Assembly (NCBI RefSeq): GCF_000011485.1
Contig: NC_005071.1
Span: 933,347 to 997,346 of the forward strand
DNA: 64,000 nucleotides
From: Prochlorococcus marinus str. MIT 9313
Lineage (GTDB): Bacteria > Cyanobacteriota > Cyanobacteriia > PCC-6307 > Cyanobiaceae
Direction of reading: 5' to 3'
Shown: positions 27,729 through 36,207 of the stretch, piece by piece
Position numbering within the stretch: the first letter of the stretch is position 1
Layout of the letters: each line of letters opens with the position of its first letter
Made by a program: the position numbers and the translations under genes
Notes under the pieces: model-generated
What the model was told of the DNA's origin: nothing
Database searches by the model: none
The model's input: the letters and a program-made list of their open reading frames with translations, nothing else

Positions 27729-29399
27729 CTAAGGATTCAGCAAAACACGCAAACGTTCTAGGCCAATGCTGATCGGAGTTTTTTCCGTAAACCTAACCGT
27801 CAAGTCTTGCTCATCGGTTGTGAGAGGTTCAATCCACGCTTTCTGCAGTTCACGCACGCTTAAATCTGCCTCAGAGGGGTCAGTTCCAATCCCCATCCTT
27901 GTAGCGATACGCTCCTGAGCTGTGAAATCACTACATTCACAGGCCACGATGGCAATCGGGCATCCTTGTTGACGCGCCAATACAAACATTCGCTGTCGTT
28001 CGCGTTCGCGTAAGAAGGTGGCATCGACAATTGTGGTGTAACCACTGCTCAAGCAACTTTGAGTCAATGCCGGTAGGCATTGATCAAACAACCACTGGGT
28101 GACCTCAGGTCGATAAGGGTCTCCTTGAAAAAGTGGTTTAATGCCAACACTTGTCATCGATCCTTTCTCAAAGCCAAGCAGCTTGTGCAGTGGTCGGCGA
28201 CCGAAAGCACGCTGACGTTCAATATCTGAACGCAATCGTACTGCTGGCAACTGCTGATAGAGCTGCTCACTCAAAAAGGATTTACCACTACCGCTCAGTC
28301 CATGCATCAGCACAATACCGGCTGACTTTGTTTGCTGGACCTCTCTTGCCCGCTGAATATAGAGGTTGAGATCCTTAAGCAGCCGTTGAAGATGTTGCTG
28401 ATCAACAGAGTGATGCTGACTCTGAGAGCAGAGTTGCTGCCATTGCAGACCACTCACCTTGGCGCGCACAAGCGCTCGGTAAGCCGAATACCAAGGCCAA
28501 AGATCAAGAGCCTTGTAATCGCCGGTGTGCTCAAGCCATTCGTTGAGTATCACCATGGCATCACCCTGATGATCGTGTACCTCAAAATCCATCACTAGAA
28601 ATGCCATTTCACTAATCGGATCGATCCAACGAAGACTTGGATTAAAATCAATGGCATCAAAGACTTCTAAACTTTCATCGTTGTTTAAGTGTATGTTGCC
28701 GACATGAAGATCGCCATGGCATTCACGAATGGCTCCTGCATTGAGTCGTTGTTTAAAACGAAAAGCCAGTTCTGGCTGAATACTCTTAATCCAAGCTCGA
28801 TGCTCCTCAAGCCAAAGCTCTAATGGCTCAGTAAGTGTCAATTGATCCAACACACGCAAATTGGCATGAACAGGATTGATTACCGCATCAAATCCACCAA
28901 AATCTCCATCTGCAGAAGCCGTTTTGACACTGAGATGAAACCCTGCAAGTTCGAAAGCAAGTCTTTTTAGGGATTCAGTCTTCAAAACCCCATCACTAAG
29001 ATAAACACTGAGAAGACGAGAGACAGGGAACTGACGCATCTTCACAGCAACATCAACCACACCCTTTGTGGATGGATCATTCAATTCAAAGTTTTCATCG
29101 AGAACTTTGGCGCCATCAACTGATTCGAGAATCCTGGTCACACCTAGATAAAGGTCTGGAGCCAAGCGACGATTTAGTCGCAGCTCCTCTTGGCAAAAAT
29201 GAAGGCGTTGCTTCAGCGTGGTGGCGTCTACAAAGTCCAAATGCACAGCTTTTTTGAGCTTGTAGGCATAGGAACCGGTCAGAAGCACCCAGGAAATGTG
29301 GGTCTCGACAAGCTCCACAACCTTCACCGGATGTGGATAAGCCTCTGGCTTCATTAATGCCTGAATCAAAGCGGGTTGTTTTTGCTTCGTCGTGGTCAC
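27729..29399 (-). CDS. two-domain protein: APH-fold kinase and P-loop kinase, 556 aa
   Basis: Fusion of an aminoglycoside-phosphotransferase-like domain (about residues 1-340) and a zeta-toxin/gluconokinase-like P-loop domain (about 365-550). The first has HGDLHVGNIHLNN as catalytic loop near residue 230 and FDAIDFNPSLRWIDPISEMAFL as the Mg-binding segment. The second has Walker A GLSGSGKS, then LRSDIERQRAFG, and ATFLRERERQRMF with an Arg-rich lid. This fusion is widespread in proteobacteria and cyanobacteria, with no firm substrate. Single gene, divergent from the AlkB-like gene by about 100 bases. Confidence 0.8.
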   Translation of the reverse strand: MTTTKQKQPALIQALMKPEAYPHPVKVVELVETHISWVLLTGSYAYKLKKAVHLDFVDATTLKQRLHFCQEELRLNRRLAPDLYLGVTRILESVDGAKVLDENFELNDPSTKGVVDVAVKMRQFPVSRLLSVYLSDGVLKTESLKRLAFELAGFHLSVKTASADGDFGGFDAVINPVHANLRVLDQLTLTEPLELWLEEHRAWIKSIQPELAFRFKQRLNAGAIRECHGDLHVGNIHLNNDESLEVFDAIDFNPSLRWIDPISEMAFLVMDFEVHDHQGDAMVILNEWLEHTGDYKALDLWPWYSAYRALVRAKVSGLQWQQLCSQSQHHSVDQQHLQRLLKDLNLYIQRAREVQQTKSAGIVLMHGLSGSGKSFLSEQLYQQLPAVRLRSDIERQRAFGRRPLHKLLGFEKGSMTSVGIKPLFQGDPYRPEVTQWLFDQCLPALTQSCLSSGYTTIVDATFLRERERQRMFVLARQQGCPIAIVACECSDFTAQERIATRMGIGTDPSEADLSVRELQKAWIEPLTTDEQDLTVRFTEKTPISIGLERLRVLLNP

Positions 29400-29502
29400 C
29401 CGCGGAGTGTTTCAGCTATGACTCAACACTCGCATCTGTGACGACTCTCCGCCATCTATAAAGCCAACATGGTTCTGTTCAATGATGTTGGCTAGGAGCT
29501 CT

Positions 29503-30108
29503 ATGGCACAGCCATCACAAAGACACGGTTGGGCAGAAGCTCGCCCTTGGACGTGGATGGCCAATTGGTTGAACTGCGCTGATGCTCGATCCTGGCTGCA
29601 TCGACTACAAGACGGTGTGGCTTGGGAGCAACCGGTTGTTCGAGTCTACGGACGTGATCACGTTGTCCCACGACTGACGGCCTTCATGGCAGCTGAGGGG
29701 GTCAACTATCACTACAGCGGTGTAAGCCATCGCGGCAAAGGATTGCCTGATTGGCTCTATCCCTTGCTCAGGCGGGTGAATACGGCCAGCAAGGAAAACT
29801 TCAACGGTTGTTTACTGAATCTCTATCGCAATGGCAACGACCGCATGGGTTGGCATGCGGATGATGAAGCTGAGATTGAGCCAAACACACAGATCGCTTC
29901 CTTGTCACTCGGAGCAACAAGGGATTTCTGTTTCAAGCATCGCCATCAACCGTTGCGGGAAGTACTTCATTTGCAGGGCGGAGATCTGTTGATCATGCAC
30001 CCTCAATGTCAAAAAGAATGGCTACATGCGTTGCCGAGGCGAAAGAGAGTGCTTCAACCAAGAATCAACCTGACCTTCCGTTGCTTTATCAAAAGCCAAG
30101 GTCTATAG
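29503..30108 (+). CDS. AlkB-like 2-oxoglutarate/Fe(II) dioxygenase, 201 aa
   Basis: Dioxygenase of the AlkB family, which removes alkyl groups from nucleobases by oxidation. The Fe ligands are visible as HAD in RMGWHADDEAEI and the distal His in EWLHALPRR. The 2-oxoglutarate-binding Arg is in PRINLTFR. NFNGCLLNLYRNGNDRMGWH is typical of the AlkB group near human ALKBH2/3. I start at ATG 29503, which has AGGAG five bases upstream. Single gene. Confidence 0.87.
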   Translation: MAQPSQRHGWAEARPWTWMANWLNCADARSWLHRLQDGVAWEQPVVRVYGRDHVVPRLTAFMAAEGVNYHYSGVSHRGKGLPDWLYPLLRRVNTASKENFNGCLLNLYRNGNDRMGWHADDEAEIEPNTQIASLSLGATRDFCFKHRHQPLREVLHLQGGDLLIMHPQCQKEWLHALPRRKRVLQPRINLTFRCFIKSQGL

Positions 30109-31145
30109 CTCATCAAAATGCTTACATGAGATCAGATCAATTTTATCTTAAAATAAAATCGGATGCAAATAAATAATATCGATTGGCATAACAACAATAC
30201 AGCAACTGATCTTCTTCTTTAAACGAGATAGGGCTTTGCAGGAACAGTTAGGGAAGAGTTTTGATGGCTAAAGGAGAATTACATCTAAGCCATCTTTTGC
30301 CTTAACCTAGGACCTCCTAGGACAGCAACAAAGGGTATTGCCAAGCAATCACTAAACATACTTAGCAAGGCAATAACCACTCTTATCAAAGTCAAGCGAG
30401 AACGACAGCGTTTCATTTTTCCAAAAACAAAACAACAACTGTCTTGGGATTGAGATGTATGGCCTTTGCAATGTGGTTGAGAAGTTCTAAAGACATTCTC
30501 GTTTCACCAACTGCAGAAGGACACTGCCGCTTTGATTGCGAATAAGATTTTCTCCACCAGAGGGCTGGGCAGATCACCTAAGACGATGGCAATTATGATG
30601 CTTGATGCTTCCTGTGTTATGCCTATTTCTAGCCACGCCAAGCACGATGAAGATGATGATGACTGTCTAGTAGGTGAGCTGAATGAAATTCTCCATTTAA
30701 CCCTCCGATCATTTAATTCATTCACGCTCAGTTGCTCAAGCAGCTTACAGGCAGAGCATTCGCGTTCACGGAGTTAGCAAGTTGATTGTCTGATTTTTAC
30801 ACGGGCGAACGCAGCTCACCGGATTGGACTTTTTAAAAAACGCGCTTTGAAACCACTTGCGAACCTTCTCCCCTTAGATGCGAACCCTGAACACAAACGT
30901 GGCATCTGCTGTGAGTTGTTCAGTGAGATCAGCTTCAGGAGCAGGCTTGAGCCAAGGCGGGACATCTATGACAGTCCATGTCTTAAACCTAGATAGAGCC
31001 TCGTGACTTGTGAGACAGGGCACCGGCATCTTCACCAGCAATGCCATAGACCCCTTCTTTTTCTTGACCTACGCTTCTTCCTCCTATCACCATGAGATGT
31101 GATCAGGCAAAATTGAATTAGATGAGATCAAATGGAGGTTTAGGC
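30109..31145. other. 1-kb region without a convincing gene
   Basis: Opens the small-gene islet. Open frames at 30504-30725 (minus) and 30532-30777 (plus) overlap antisense and neither has a recognisable feature; the plus frame has an acidic DEDDDD patch. A direct repeat CCTAGGAC/CTCCTAGGAC lies near 30307-30322. The last 12 bases contain the GGAGG that serves the first gene of the nuclease cassette. Confidence 0.4.
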
Positions 31146-31277
31146 GTGACTGTTCACGAAAGAGATGTTGATGATGATTCCTATGACGAAGTTGATGAGT
31201 ACCTCATCAGCCAAGAATCTGATGAGGGAGAACGTGCTTACTTTCCAGTTGAAGGCTCAAAACCGCCTCACTACTGA
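31146..31277 (+). CDS. acidic micro-protein, 43 aa, first gene of nuclease cassette
   Basis: Starts with GTG at 31146 preceded by a perfect GGAGG (31134-31138) at seven-base spacing, which is why I believe it is translated. The product is strongly acidic (RDVDDDSYDEVDEYL and QESDEGERAYF) and ends in SKPPHY. It overlaps the next gene by about 55 bases in another frame. No family recognised. Its charge could let it bind a basic partner, but that is speculation. Confidence 0.5.
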   Translation: MTVHERDVDDDSYDEVDEYLISQESDEGERAYFPVEGSKPPHY

Positions 31278-31488
31278 GATCTTTGTCTTGGAAAAGATCA
31301 ATAAGAACTTGAGATCTCAATTGCCTTCAGTAACCTTTGATCGATGGCAGGTGACAACTAAAGAGGTTTGTGCCAAGGCATATGCACCCTATAAGCAAGG
31401 CAGTATTTACTTGCAGATGATCATTCGCTGCGATGACAGCCTCAACCTTGCCCTACGCCAGGCACTAAAAGGACTGGAAGAGAACTGA
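31222..31488 (+). CDS. hypothetical protein, 88 aa, nuclease cassette
   Basis: Soluble protein with mixed alpha/beta character (LTFQLKAQNRLTTEIFVLEKINKNL, then WQVTTKEVCAKAYAPYKQGSIYLQMIIRCDD). Two Cys are present. The ATG at 31222 and the GTG at 31234 are both possible starts; the frame opens at 31165, inside the previous gene. Its stop overlaps the start of the next gene as TGATG, so translation is coupled. No family recognised. Confidence 0.55.
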   Translation: MRENVLTFQLKAQNRLTTEIFVLEKINKNLRSQLPSVTFDRWQVTTKEVCAKAYAPYKQGSIYLQMIIRCDDSLNLALRQALKGLEEN

Positions 31489-31658
31489 TGGAGCGCTTGC
31501 ACTGGAGTTATCTAGAAGTTGGTTTGCTGGTTCTTTTCTACTGGGGTTTGATGATTTGGTGGATCAGGGGATCTAAGCGAAAGCAAGACCTTGCCAAACC
31601 GTTGACGGAGAAGGAGTTCGCTAAGTGCTTGGATCGGATATGGGCAAGGCACTTCTAG
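31488..31658 (+). CDS. micro membrane protein, 56 aa, nuclease cassette
   Basis: One membrane helix (YLEVGLLVLFYWGLMIWWI) followed by a basic stretch and a helical tail with PLTEKEFAKCLDRIWAR. The tail pattern T-x-E-[KD]-F-x3-L-[DE]-R-IW recurs in the micro-protein at 32321-32494, so the two are probably related. It starts on the ATG that overlaps the previous stop, and its 3' end overlaps the nuclease start by 19 bases. Unknown function; perhaps an anchor or immunity-like partner. Confidence 0.6.
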   Translation: MERLHWSYLEVGLLVLFYWGLMIWWIRGSKRKQDLAKPLTEKEFAKCLDRIWARHF

Positions 31659-32260
31659 TTCTGCTTCTTACTCTTTGGGCAGTGCCTTCCAATGCAGCAG
31701 AAGTGCTTGCGATCGGTGATGGCGACACTCTCACCGCCAAAGAAGGCAGTCAAACAATCAAGGTGCGCCTTGCCTGCATTGATGCTCCAGAGACTTCCCA
31801 ATCGCCCTATGGCAAAGCAGCACGACAAGCACTGAAGGGTCTATTGCCAGTCGGATCTGATGTGTCCCTTCGCTCCAAGCCAACTGACCGCTATGGAAGA
31901 ACCGTGGCAGAGGTCATTCGCAATGGCACCAACATCAATCAGTCATTAGTGAAGTCGGGCAATGCCTTTGTCTATTGGAAGTACATCAAAGGGTGTGATC
32001 GTCAGACCTACGCCCACCTAGAGACCTATGCCCGACTGGGAGGTATTGGGGTCTGGTCTGTTCCTGCTGGGATCCAGCGACCTTGGGATTACAGGCAAAG
32101 CAAGCAGAGCGACAGCAAGGGAAAGCGTTATCGCTGCAAAGACATGAGTTCATGGAATGCAGCGCAAGAACTGCTCAGACAAAGACACTCCTGCCTGGAT
32201 TGGGATAAGGACGGGGAAGCATGTGAGTCAATCAGGTGTGCAGGGCAGATTGCAACTTGA
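31640..32260 (+). CDS. secreted staphylococcal-type nuclease with excalibur domain
   Basis: Thermonuclease-family (SNase) enzyme with a signal peptide (MGKALLVLLLTLWAVPSNAA) when started at ATG 31640. The SNase fold has IGDGDTLTAKEG, the catalytic region VRLACIDAPETSQSPYGKAARQAL, and SKPTDRYGRTVAEVI. These match the Ca-binding Asp/Glu and the two catalytic Arg. The C-terminal 40 residues form an excalibur Ca-binding motif (YRCKDMSSWNAAQELL, then DWDKDGEACESI). It probably degrades extracellular or periplasmic DNA for nutrients or defence. It sits inside a tightly overlapping run of four other small genes. Confidence 0.88.
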   Translation: MGKALLVLLLTLWAVPSNAAEVLAIGDGDTLTAKEGSQTIKVRLACIDAPETSQSPYGKAARQALKGLLPVGSDVSLRSKPTDRYGRTVAEVIRNGTNINQSLVKSGNAFVYWKYIKGCDRQTYAHLETYARLGGIGVWSVPAGIQRPWDYRQSKQSDSKGKRYRCKDMSSWNAAQELLRQRHSCLDWDKDGEACESIRCAGQIAT

Positions 32261-32320
32261 TGAAGGTTTCGTGACGACAGAAGCCTGATCGAGCATTGTC
32301 TGATCGGAGGTGCTTGGGCG

Positions 32321-32494
32321 ATGCAACATCCCATTTGGGCAACCCTTGCGTGGGCAGTTGCTGCTTTCGCTGTTGGCATGAAATTAAGAAGACTCTCCCA
32401 TCTACTCTTCCAGAAGACACTGAATAGATCATTCACAACAGAAGACTTCAGAGCATCGCTAGAGCGTATCTGGGAGAAGGAAATAGTGCGATGA
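32321..32494 (+). CDS. micro membrane protein, 57 aa, paralogue-like
   Basis: N-terminal hydrophobic helix (PIWATLAWAVAAFAVGMKL) and a basic, helical tail with SFTTEDFRASLERIWEKE. The tail matches the motif in the 56-aa protein before the nuclease. ATG 32321 has a GGAGG at 32306-32310, ten bases upstream. It lies 60 bases after the nuclease stop on the same strand, so the nuclease is bracketed by two related micro-proteins. Confidence 0.6.
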   Translation: MQHPIWATLAWAVAAFAVGMKLRRLSHLLFQKTLNRSFTTEDFRASLERIWEKEIVR

Positions 32495-32549
32495 AACTGT
32501 CATTCGAGCATGCTTAAATGATTTCAATTAAAAAGTTATGAACCTATAG

Positions 32550-32735
32550 TTAATTACTACTGGCGTATCTAACTATGGAAACAACCGCAATGATGATTAC
32601 ACCATAGGTCCAGATTGCTCCACTTCTATTCGTTAGCCTCTCTAACCACACAGGAAATCCCGAAGCATCAATTATCAGTAGACAGGCTAGACCCAGGACA
32701 ACCATGGGAATGCCTAGCGCTAGCAATAAATCCAT
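32550..32735 (-). CDS. small membrane protein, 61 aa
   Basis: Two predicted membrane helices (LLALGIPMVVLGLACLLIIDA and GAIWTYGVIIIAVVSIVRYA) joined by a basic loop with PVWLERLTNRS. Hydrophobic, compact and protein-like, but no family recognised. Convergent with the nuclease cassette. Confidence 0.6.
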   Translation of the reverse strand: MDLLLALGIPMVVLGLACLLIIDASGFPVWLERLTNRSGAIWTYGVIIIAVVSIVRYASSN

Positions 32736-33097
32736 GCGTTTACCTCATTGACCCTAATCATATCCTTTATATCGTGAAAGCAAGTATTTTTGTCAAGACT
32801 AAGAAAAAGTCTGTAGTTTCTTTGGCCAACTTGGCTTTATGGATTGATATTACTTTTCCGCCAGCCTGGCATGAAACCCCTCTTTTAGGGGAAACAGCAA
32901 GATCAAAAAACCTCCTTCTTGGTGATGTTGCTGCAGGTTGGTTGCGCGATAGTGTGTTTGTCTGTGTCGAGAGCCTCACAATCAAAACCTCTAATATGAA
33001 TTTTAGTTCAATCGAAGTCAACTATCTAAAGGCTCCGCAGTTGCATTAGCATTCATTCATGTGGCGAAGGTGAAAACCTGAAGATCATCAACCAACA
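32736..33097. other. spacer with uncertain open frames
   Basis: A plus-strand frame (32615-33049) contains LLLGDVAAGWLRDSVF, distantly reminiscent of RES-domain proteins, and a minus frame overlaps it. Neither is convincing. A small hairpin CCCCT-loop-AGGGG lies near 32877-32893. Confidence 0.35.
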
Positions 33098-33766
33098 ATG
33101 AAACTCTTTTCTTAAATCTCTATTGCTGCCGTTCTCGGATCATTGCTCTTTACTGCTGCTGCTTCTAAAGCGAATCCACAAGTCGAACCTTCGATACACA
33201 CGCTTTGCATTGAAGCTAATGACTACGCTGGCTGCGTCAGAGTAATGAAAGGCGACACTATTAACACGGCCAGGTAGATTCGTTCACAAGGTGCAGATAT
33301 TGCAGAAGGTAATCAATGCCCATCAGGTTTTGCCTACGTTGGTGGAGGCAACTGCATGGAGGTTAAATGTGTCTACAACACAGCAACGGGTCTTGGCTTT
33401 GATACCGAACATGACCAACGAGTTGCAGGAAAAGCTGATTTGGGATGCAAGGGATCTTTTTGGCATGGAGCTGGAGTAATGCAACTTCAAGGCACCGCAA
33501 GAGCAAGCATCAATCCTGACTGACCTCCTGGCGAACCTCAAATCGGCTACAACAGCACTTTTCAAACACCTCCTGCTAGAGGGGAGAGCCCTTCAGAACA
33601 AGCTGCTCGAGAAAGTCGTGAAGAGCCAAAGTGCGATTTCAGGCTCCGTCAATACAAATGCAGCTATAACGATTACTTGGATGCCAACCCAGCCATGAAG
33701 AAATGGGCTGAACTGAACCCAGAAATGGCAAAGAAAGAAAGCTTTCGCCTGCAATCAGTTGATTAA
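33098..33766 (+). pseudogene. secreted-protein pseudogene with TAA, TAG and TGA in frame
   Basis: One frame of 222 codons with no indel reads as an exported Cys-rich protein: signal segment ISIAAVLGSLLFTAAASKA, then LCIEANDYAGCVRVMKG, GNQCPSGFAYVGGGNCMEV, LGFDTEHDQRVAGKADLG and a C-terminal CDFRLRQYKCSYNDYLD. It is broken by TAA at 33113-33115, TAG at 33275-33277 and TGA at 33521-33523, before the final TAA at 33764. The likely ancestral codons are TTA, CAG and TGC. Codon structure and the start ATG remain intact, so inactivation is recent or readthrough occurs. I regard decay as by far the simpler reading. Confidence 0.7.
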
Positions 33767-33773
33767 CTTTACT

Positions 33774-33786
33774 GGGGGGGGGGGGG
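33774..33786. repeat. poly-G run, 13 bases
   Basis: Thirteen consecutive G residues, eight bases after the pseudogene's final stop. The longest homopolymer seen in the window. It may be slippage-prone, or an assembly artefact in exact length. Confidence 0.85.
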
Positions 33787-34037
33787 ATTATGAGGTCTAT
33801 TGCCTAAAAAATGAACAAGAGCATAGGCGCGTTTCTCCTAGCAGTAGCGTCATAATCCAAAATGCCTGTGGGGTAGTTGCATGCTTAAAAGGTACTTCAT
33901 TATCACTTCCCTTTTGGCTGCAGCTACCAGGCGACCTAAATTGTAGTCATAAATAAAGAGTGAGATAGTCCTCCTTTGACTTCATGGGGCACACCATCTC
34001 TCTGTTCATCGCATAGCAGCTGCGTGTTCTCAAGTGC

Positions 34038-34343
34038 CTAACGATCAACTAGATAACGATTGTTGATCAACTCATCAAAGACTGTTGCGCCTCTTGCTTT
34101 CTTCCCAGCTGATACAGGAGTGACCTGATCAAGTACAGCGGCAAAGCAAGTGATCCAGAAACTACCTTTGCAGACACCAGCTGATTGGCAAATGTGATCA
34201 GGAGCGACTTCAACACAACCCTGCGTTCGAGAAACTTTGATACTTGCGATTTGAGAGTCCAGCGCTAGATCCAATAGCTTTGCCTCTCTTACAGTTATTG
34301 TTGTTCCAGCGGCATGGCATTCGAGCAGCATTTGATAGTTCAT
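34038..34343 (-). CDS. hypothetical protein, 101 aa
   Basis: Soluble protein with four Cys spread through the chain (LLECHAAG, GCVEVAPDHICQSAGVCKGSF, ITCFAA). The spacing suggests disulphides or a metal site, but no signal peptide is present. Protein-like composition (AKLLDLALDSQIASIKVSR). Family not recognised. Stands alone. Confidence 0.5.
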   Translation of the reverse strand: MNYQMLLECHAAGTTITVREAKLLDLALDSQIASIKVSRTQGCVEVAPDHICQSAGVCKGSFWITCFAAVLDQVTPVSAGKKARGATVFDELINNRYLVDR

Positions 34344-34545
34344 TTATGGACCAGCTGCTAGTAGAGGCTAGCTTCATATGCATGCTGCTAATCGTTTAAA
34401 GGGACACCCGCTACCCCATTGGTATTTCTTGCAGGCCGGAGAACTCGAAGATGCGAGAGTGCGTTGGCAACAGAGGCCTGCAGGGTCAAATCTGCCATTG
34501 GCAAGGGGTCGTGTCACCCTCTTGCACCAGCTCAGAGATAGCAAG

Positions 34546-34812
34546 TTAAGCCCTTGGCTTTTGCTCGAGAAGACCTTTCAGGATTTCCTTTTGCCTAGCA
34601 GCAGCACGGATATAACCCCTGTGTACCTCTGCTTCAGCCAATTCCTTCTTTAGAGGAGCTTCTACCTCAGCCAATTCCTTCTTTAGACGAGCCAATATCT
34701 CAGCTATTTCGTTTTTTAGACGAGCTTCTGCCTCAGCCAATTCGTTCTTGATACGAGCAATCCGAAGATCGATTTCCTGCTCGCTTTCCTGGCTACTGGT
34801 GCTGCTACTCAT
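34546..34812 (-). CDS. repeat-built coiled-coil protein, 88 aa
   Basis: After a Ser-rich start the protein is a continuous helix of 11-residue repeats of the form ARLKNELAEAE, four to five copies, with Leu/Ile at alternating 3-4 spacing: a right-handed coiled coil. The repeats are also visible as a 33-base tandem repeat in the DNA (about 34630-34745), so the gene has grown by duplication. No membrane segment. Function unknown; such hendecad coils often act as stalks or spacers. Confidence 0.6.
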   Translation of the reverse strand: MSSSTSSQESEQEIDLRIARIKNELAEAEARLKNEIAEILARLKKELAEVEAPLKKELAEAEVHRGYIRAAARQKEILKGLLEQKPRA

Positions 34813-34849
34813 CTAGATACCGAAGGGCTTGTCCAGCTGATGTTCTCAC

Positions 34850-35038
34850 ATGACCAGATACAGCAAGAACAAAAAAAGTTGTGTCCAACTTGAAAAGAAG
34901 TGGATCGAGGCTCGTTTTGCTGAATATCAGGACAACGACGAGGCCAGCGAGCCAAGCGAAGGGCAATTCTTCCTCATCGACAAGATCACAAGAGAGAAGC
35001 ATCTGGGTAGAAACCTGGCGCAAGCAAAGAAGGTTTAG
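34850..35038 (+). CDS. hypothetical charged protein, 62 aa
   Basis: Short, highly charged protein (VQLEKKWIEARFAEYQDNDEASE, then FFLIDKITREKHLGRN). A minus-strand frame overlaps it (34805-35023), but the plus frame has the more natural protein composition. No family recognised and no strong ribosome binding site. Confidence 0.35.
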   Translation: MTRYSKNKKSCVQLEKKWIEARFAEYQDNDEASEPSEGQFFLIDKITREKHLGRNLAQAKKV

Positions 35039-35173
35039 GGTTCCCTCGAAGATTCGATCGATTGATCGATGGGTTCTTATTGACGCAAACCGTATTCGAG
35101 ACGTTCAGGAGGTGATACCTAGCCCCGACCGGCCCTGGTTCCTCCGACCTTTTTAGTTCGCTCTCACGTTCTG

Positions 35174-35422
35174 ATGGCGTCATGCTGTAGAGGTCTTGAA
35201 CTGCACGAGCTGTACTCACGATTCGACGAAGACTTGAATGCTCCCTTTGGCTACACCATTCCTCGTGATCGCGTTGTTGTGATCCCTGATTCTGAGTACA
35301 AGGCTGCTCAGGAGCGTCAAACCGCACAGCGCGTTGCTGGTCTTGAAGCACGCAGAGCAGAGCGTCTCTCAGTTGTTGATCAGCTCGAGAAGCAGATTGA
35401 TGAATTGCAGCCTTCTCAGTAA
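35174..35422 (+). CDS. hypothetical protein, 82 aa
   Basis: N-terminal part has SRFDEDLNAPFGYTIPRDRVVVIPDSEYKA, and the C-terminal half is a charged helix (LEARRAERLSVVDQLEKQIDEL) likely to form a coiled coil. No membrane segment. A terminator follows at 35513-35541 on the same strand, which supports real transcription. Family not recognised. Confidence 0.6.
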   Translation: MASCCRGLELHELYSRFDEDLNAPFGYTIPRDRVVVIPDSEYKAAQERQTAQRVAGLEARRAERLSVVDQLEKQIDELQPSQ

Positions 35423-35512
35423 GAAGAAGTAACAGACAAGGGTTGGCGGCTACCAAAGAGTGGCCGCTGGGCCAGGTGATGGCGATCAGCTGGTCTTTTG
35501 TGAGTGGGTTAT

Positions 35513-35541
35513 GCCTCCTGACCTCACACAGGGGGCTTTTT
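35513..35541 (+). terminator. intrinsic terminator
   Basis: GCCTCCTG (35513-35520) pairs with CAGGGGGC (35529-35536), one G-T wobble, eight-base loop, followed by TTTTT. It ends the transcript of the 82-aa gene about 90 bases downstream of its stop. Confidence 0.7.
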
Positions 35542-35587
35542 ATTGATCACATAAAAACTCCAGCAAAGAGGTAGTGCAAGGGGTTGA

Positions 35588-35725
35588 TCAATCCAATCGC
35601 TCTGCGTAGTCCCTAAGTACTTCTGCAATTTTGTGCGGTGGGATTTCTTGCTGATATTCCCTGCAGAGATCGAAGAGCTTGTCAGTGAAGTCCTTCAAAG
35701 GGCTTGCTTTCTTGGTTTCAGTCAT
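35588..35725 (-). CDS. small conserved-looking protein, 45 aa
   Basis: Begins MTETKKASPLKDFTDKLF and ends in HKIAEVLRDYAERLD: a compact two-helix protein with good composition. Its ATG overlaps the stop of the upstream gene by four bases (ATGA), implying translational coupling. I do not recognise a named family. It is short enough to be missed by standard gene callers. Confidence 0.6.
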   Translation of the reverse strand: MTETKKASPLKDFTDKLFDLCREYQQEIPPHKIAEVLRDYAERLD

Positions 35726-35964
35726 TGAGCAGTTTCCACATCAGGAATGCTGGCATGCGGATAAAAAAAGAGCCCCCATAGGGCCTGATTTGTTCTTTCT
35801 GCTTTTTCCAAGTAGTGGCTCATAACATCCTCCTCCAGTGGAGATACCCTTTTAGGGTTTGTGGGCTTCAGTTGCTTTTGCAGCTCTCGAAGCGCGAATA
35901 TTGCAAGCATAGAACTAATACCCATAACAACTAGAGCAGGTGTGCCCATGCCCTGAAACTCCAT
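35722..35964 (-). CDS. single-pass membrane protein, 80 aa
   Basis: Membrane helix TPALVVMGISSMLAIFAL near the N-terminus, followed by a charged helical tail (RELQKQLKPTN, PLEEDVMSHYLEKAERTNQAL). I start at the Met at 35964, just before the helix; the frame continues to 36060 without clear coding character. Coupled by ATGA overlap to the 45-aa gene. Confidence 0.5.
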   Translation of the reverse strand: MEFQGMGTPALVVMGISSMLAIFALRELQKQLKPTNPKRVSPLEEDVMSHYLEKAERTNQALWGLFFYPHASIPDVETAQ

Positions 35965-36207
35965 GCACTTATGTGTTTGCGCCTTTGTTATCGTTATCCC
36001 CTTGGCATGGCTATGAACGCCTGCAGCGAAATCTCTATCGTTCGACAGAAACCATTTCATGCAGCGTCAATAACTTAGGCCGGTTGGTGAGTATGGCATC
36101 ACAGTTCAAAGGCACCACAAAGCCCTACATAGATGGACTGGGATAAGACCTCTGAATGCTTTCTGAGTTAATATTAGGTCCTATTCCTTTCGTGATCCTG
36201 ATGCACT

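Noticed and set aside
30504-30777. Overlapping plus and minus frames
   Set aside because: No family and no ribosome binding site; composition does not favour either.
32615-33049. 144-aa plus frame with a faint RES-domain resemblance
   Set aside because: The resemblance is limited to a few residues and the first half is antisense to a better membrane-protein gene.
33759-33956. 65-aa frame reading through the poly-G run
   Set aside because: Its start overlaps the pseudogene stop, and the reading depends on the exact G-run length.
34378-34653. 91-aa plus frame
   Set aside because: Its second half is antisense to the repeat-built coiled-coil gene and no feature supports it.
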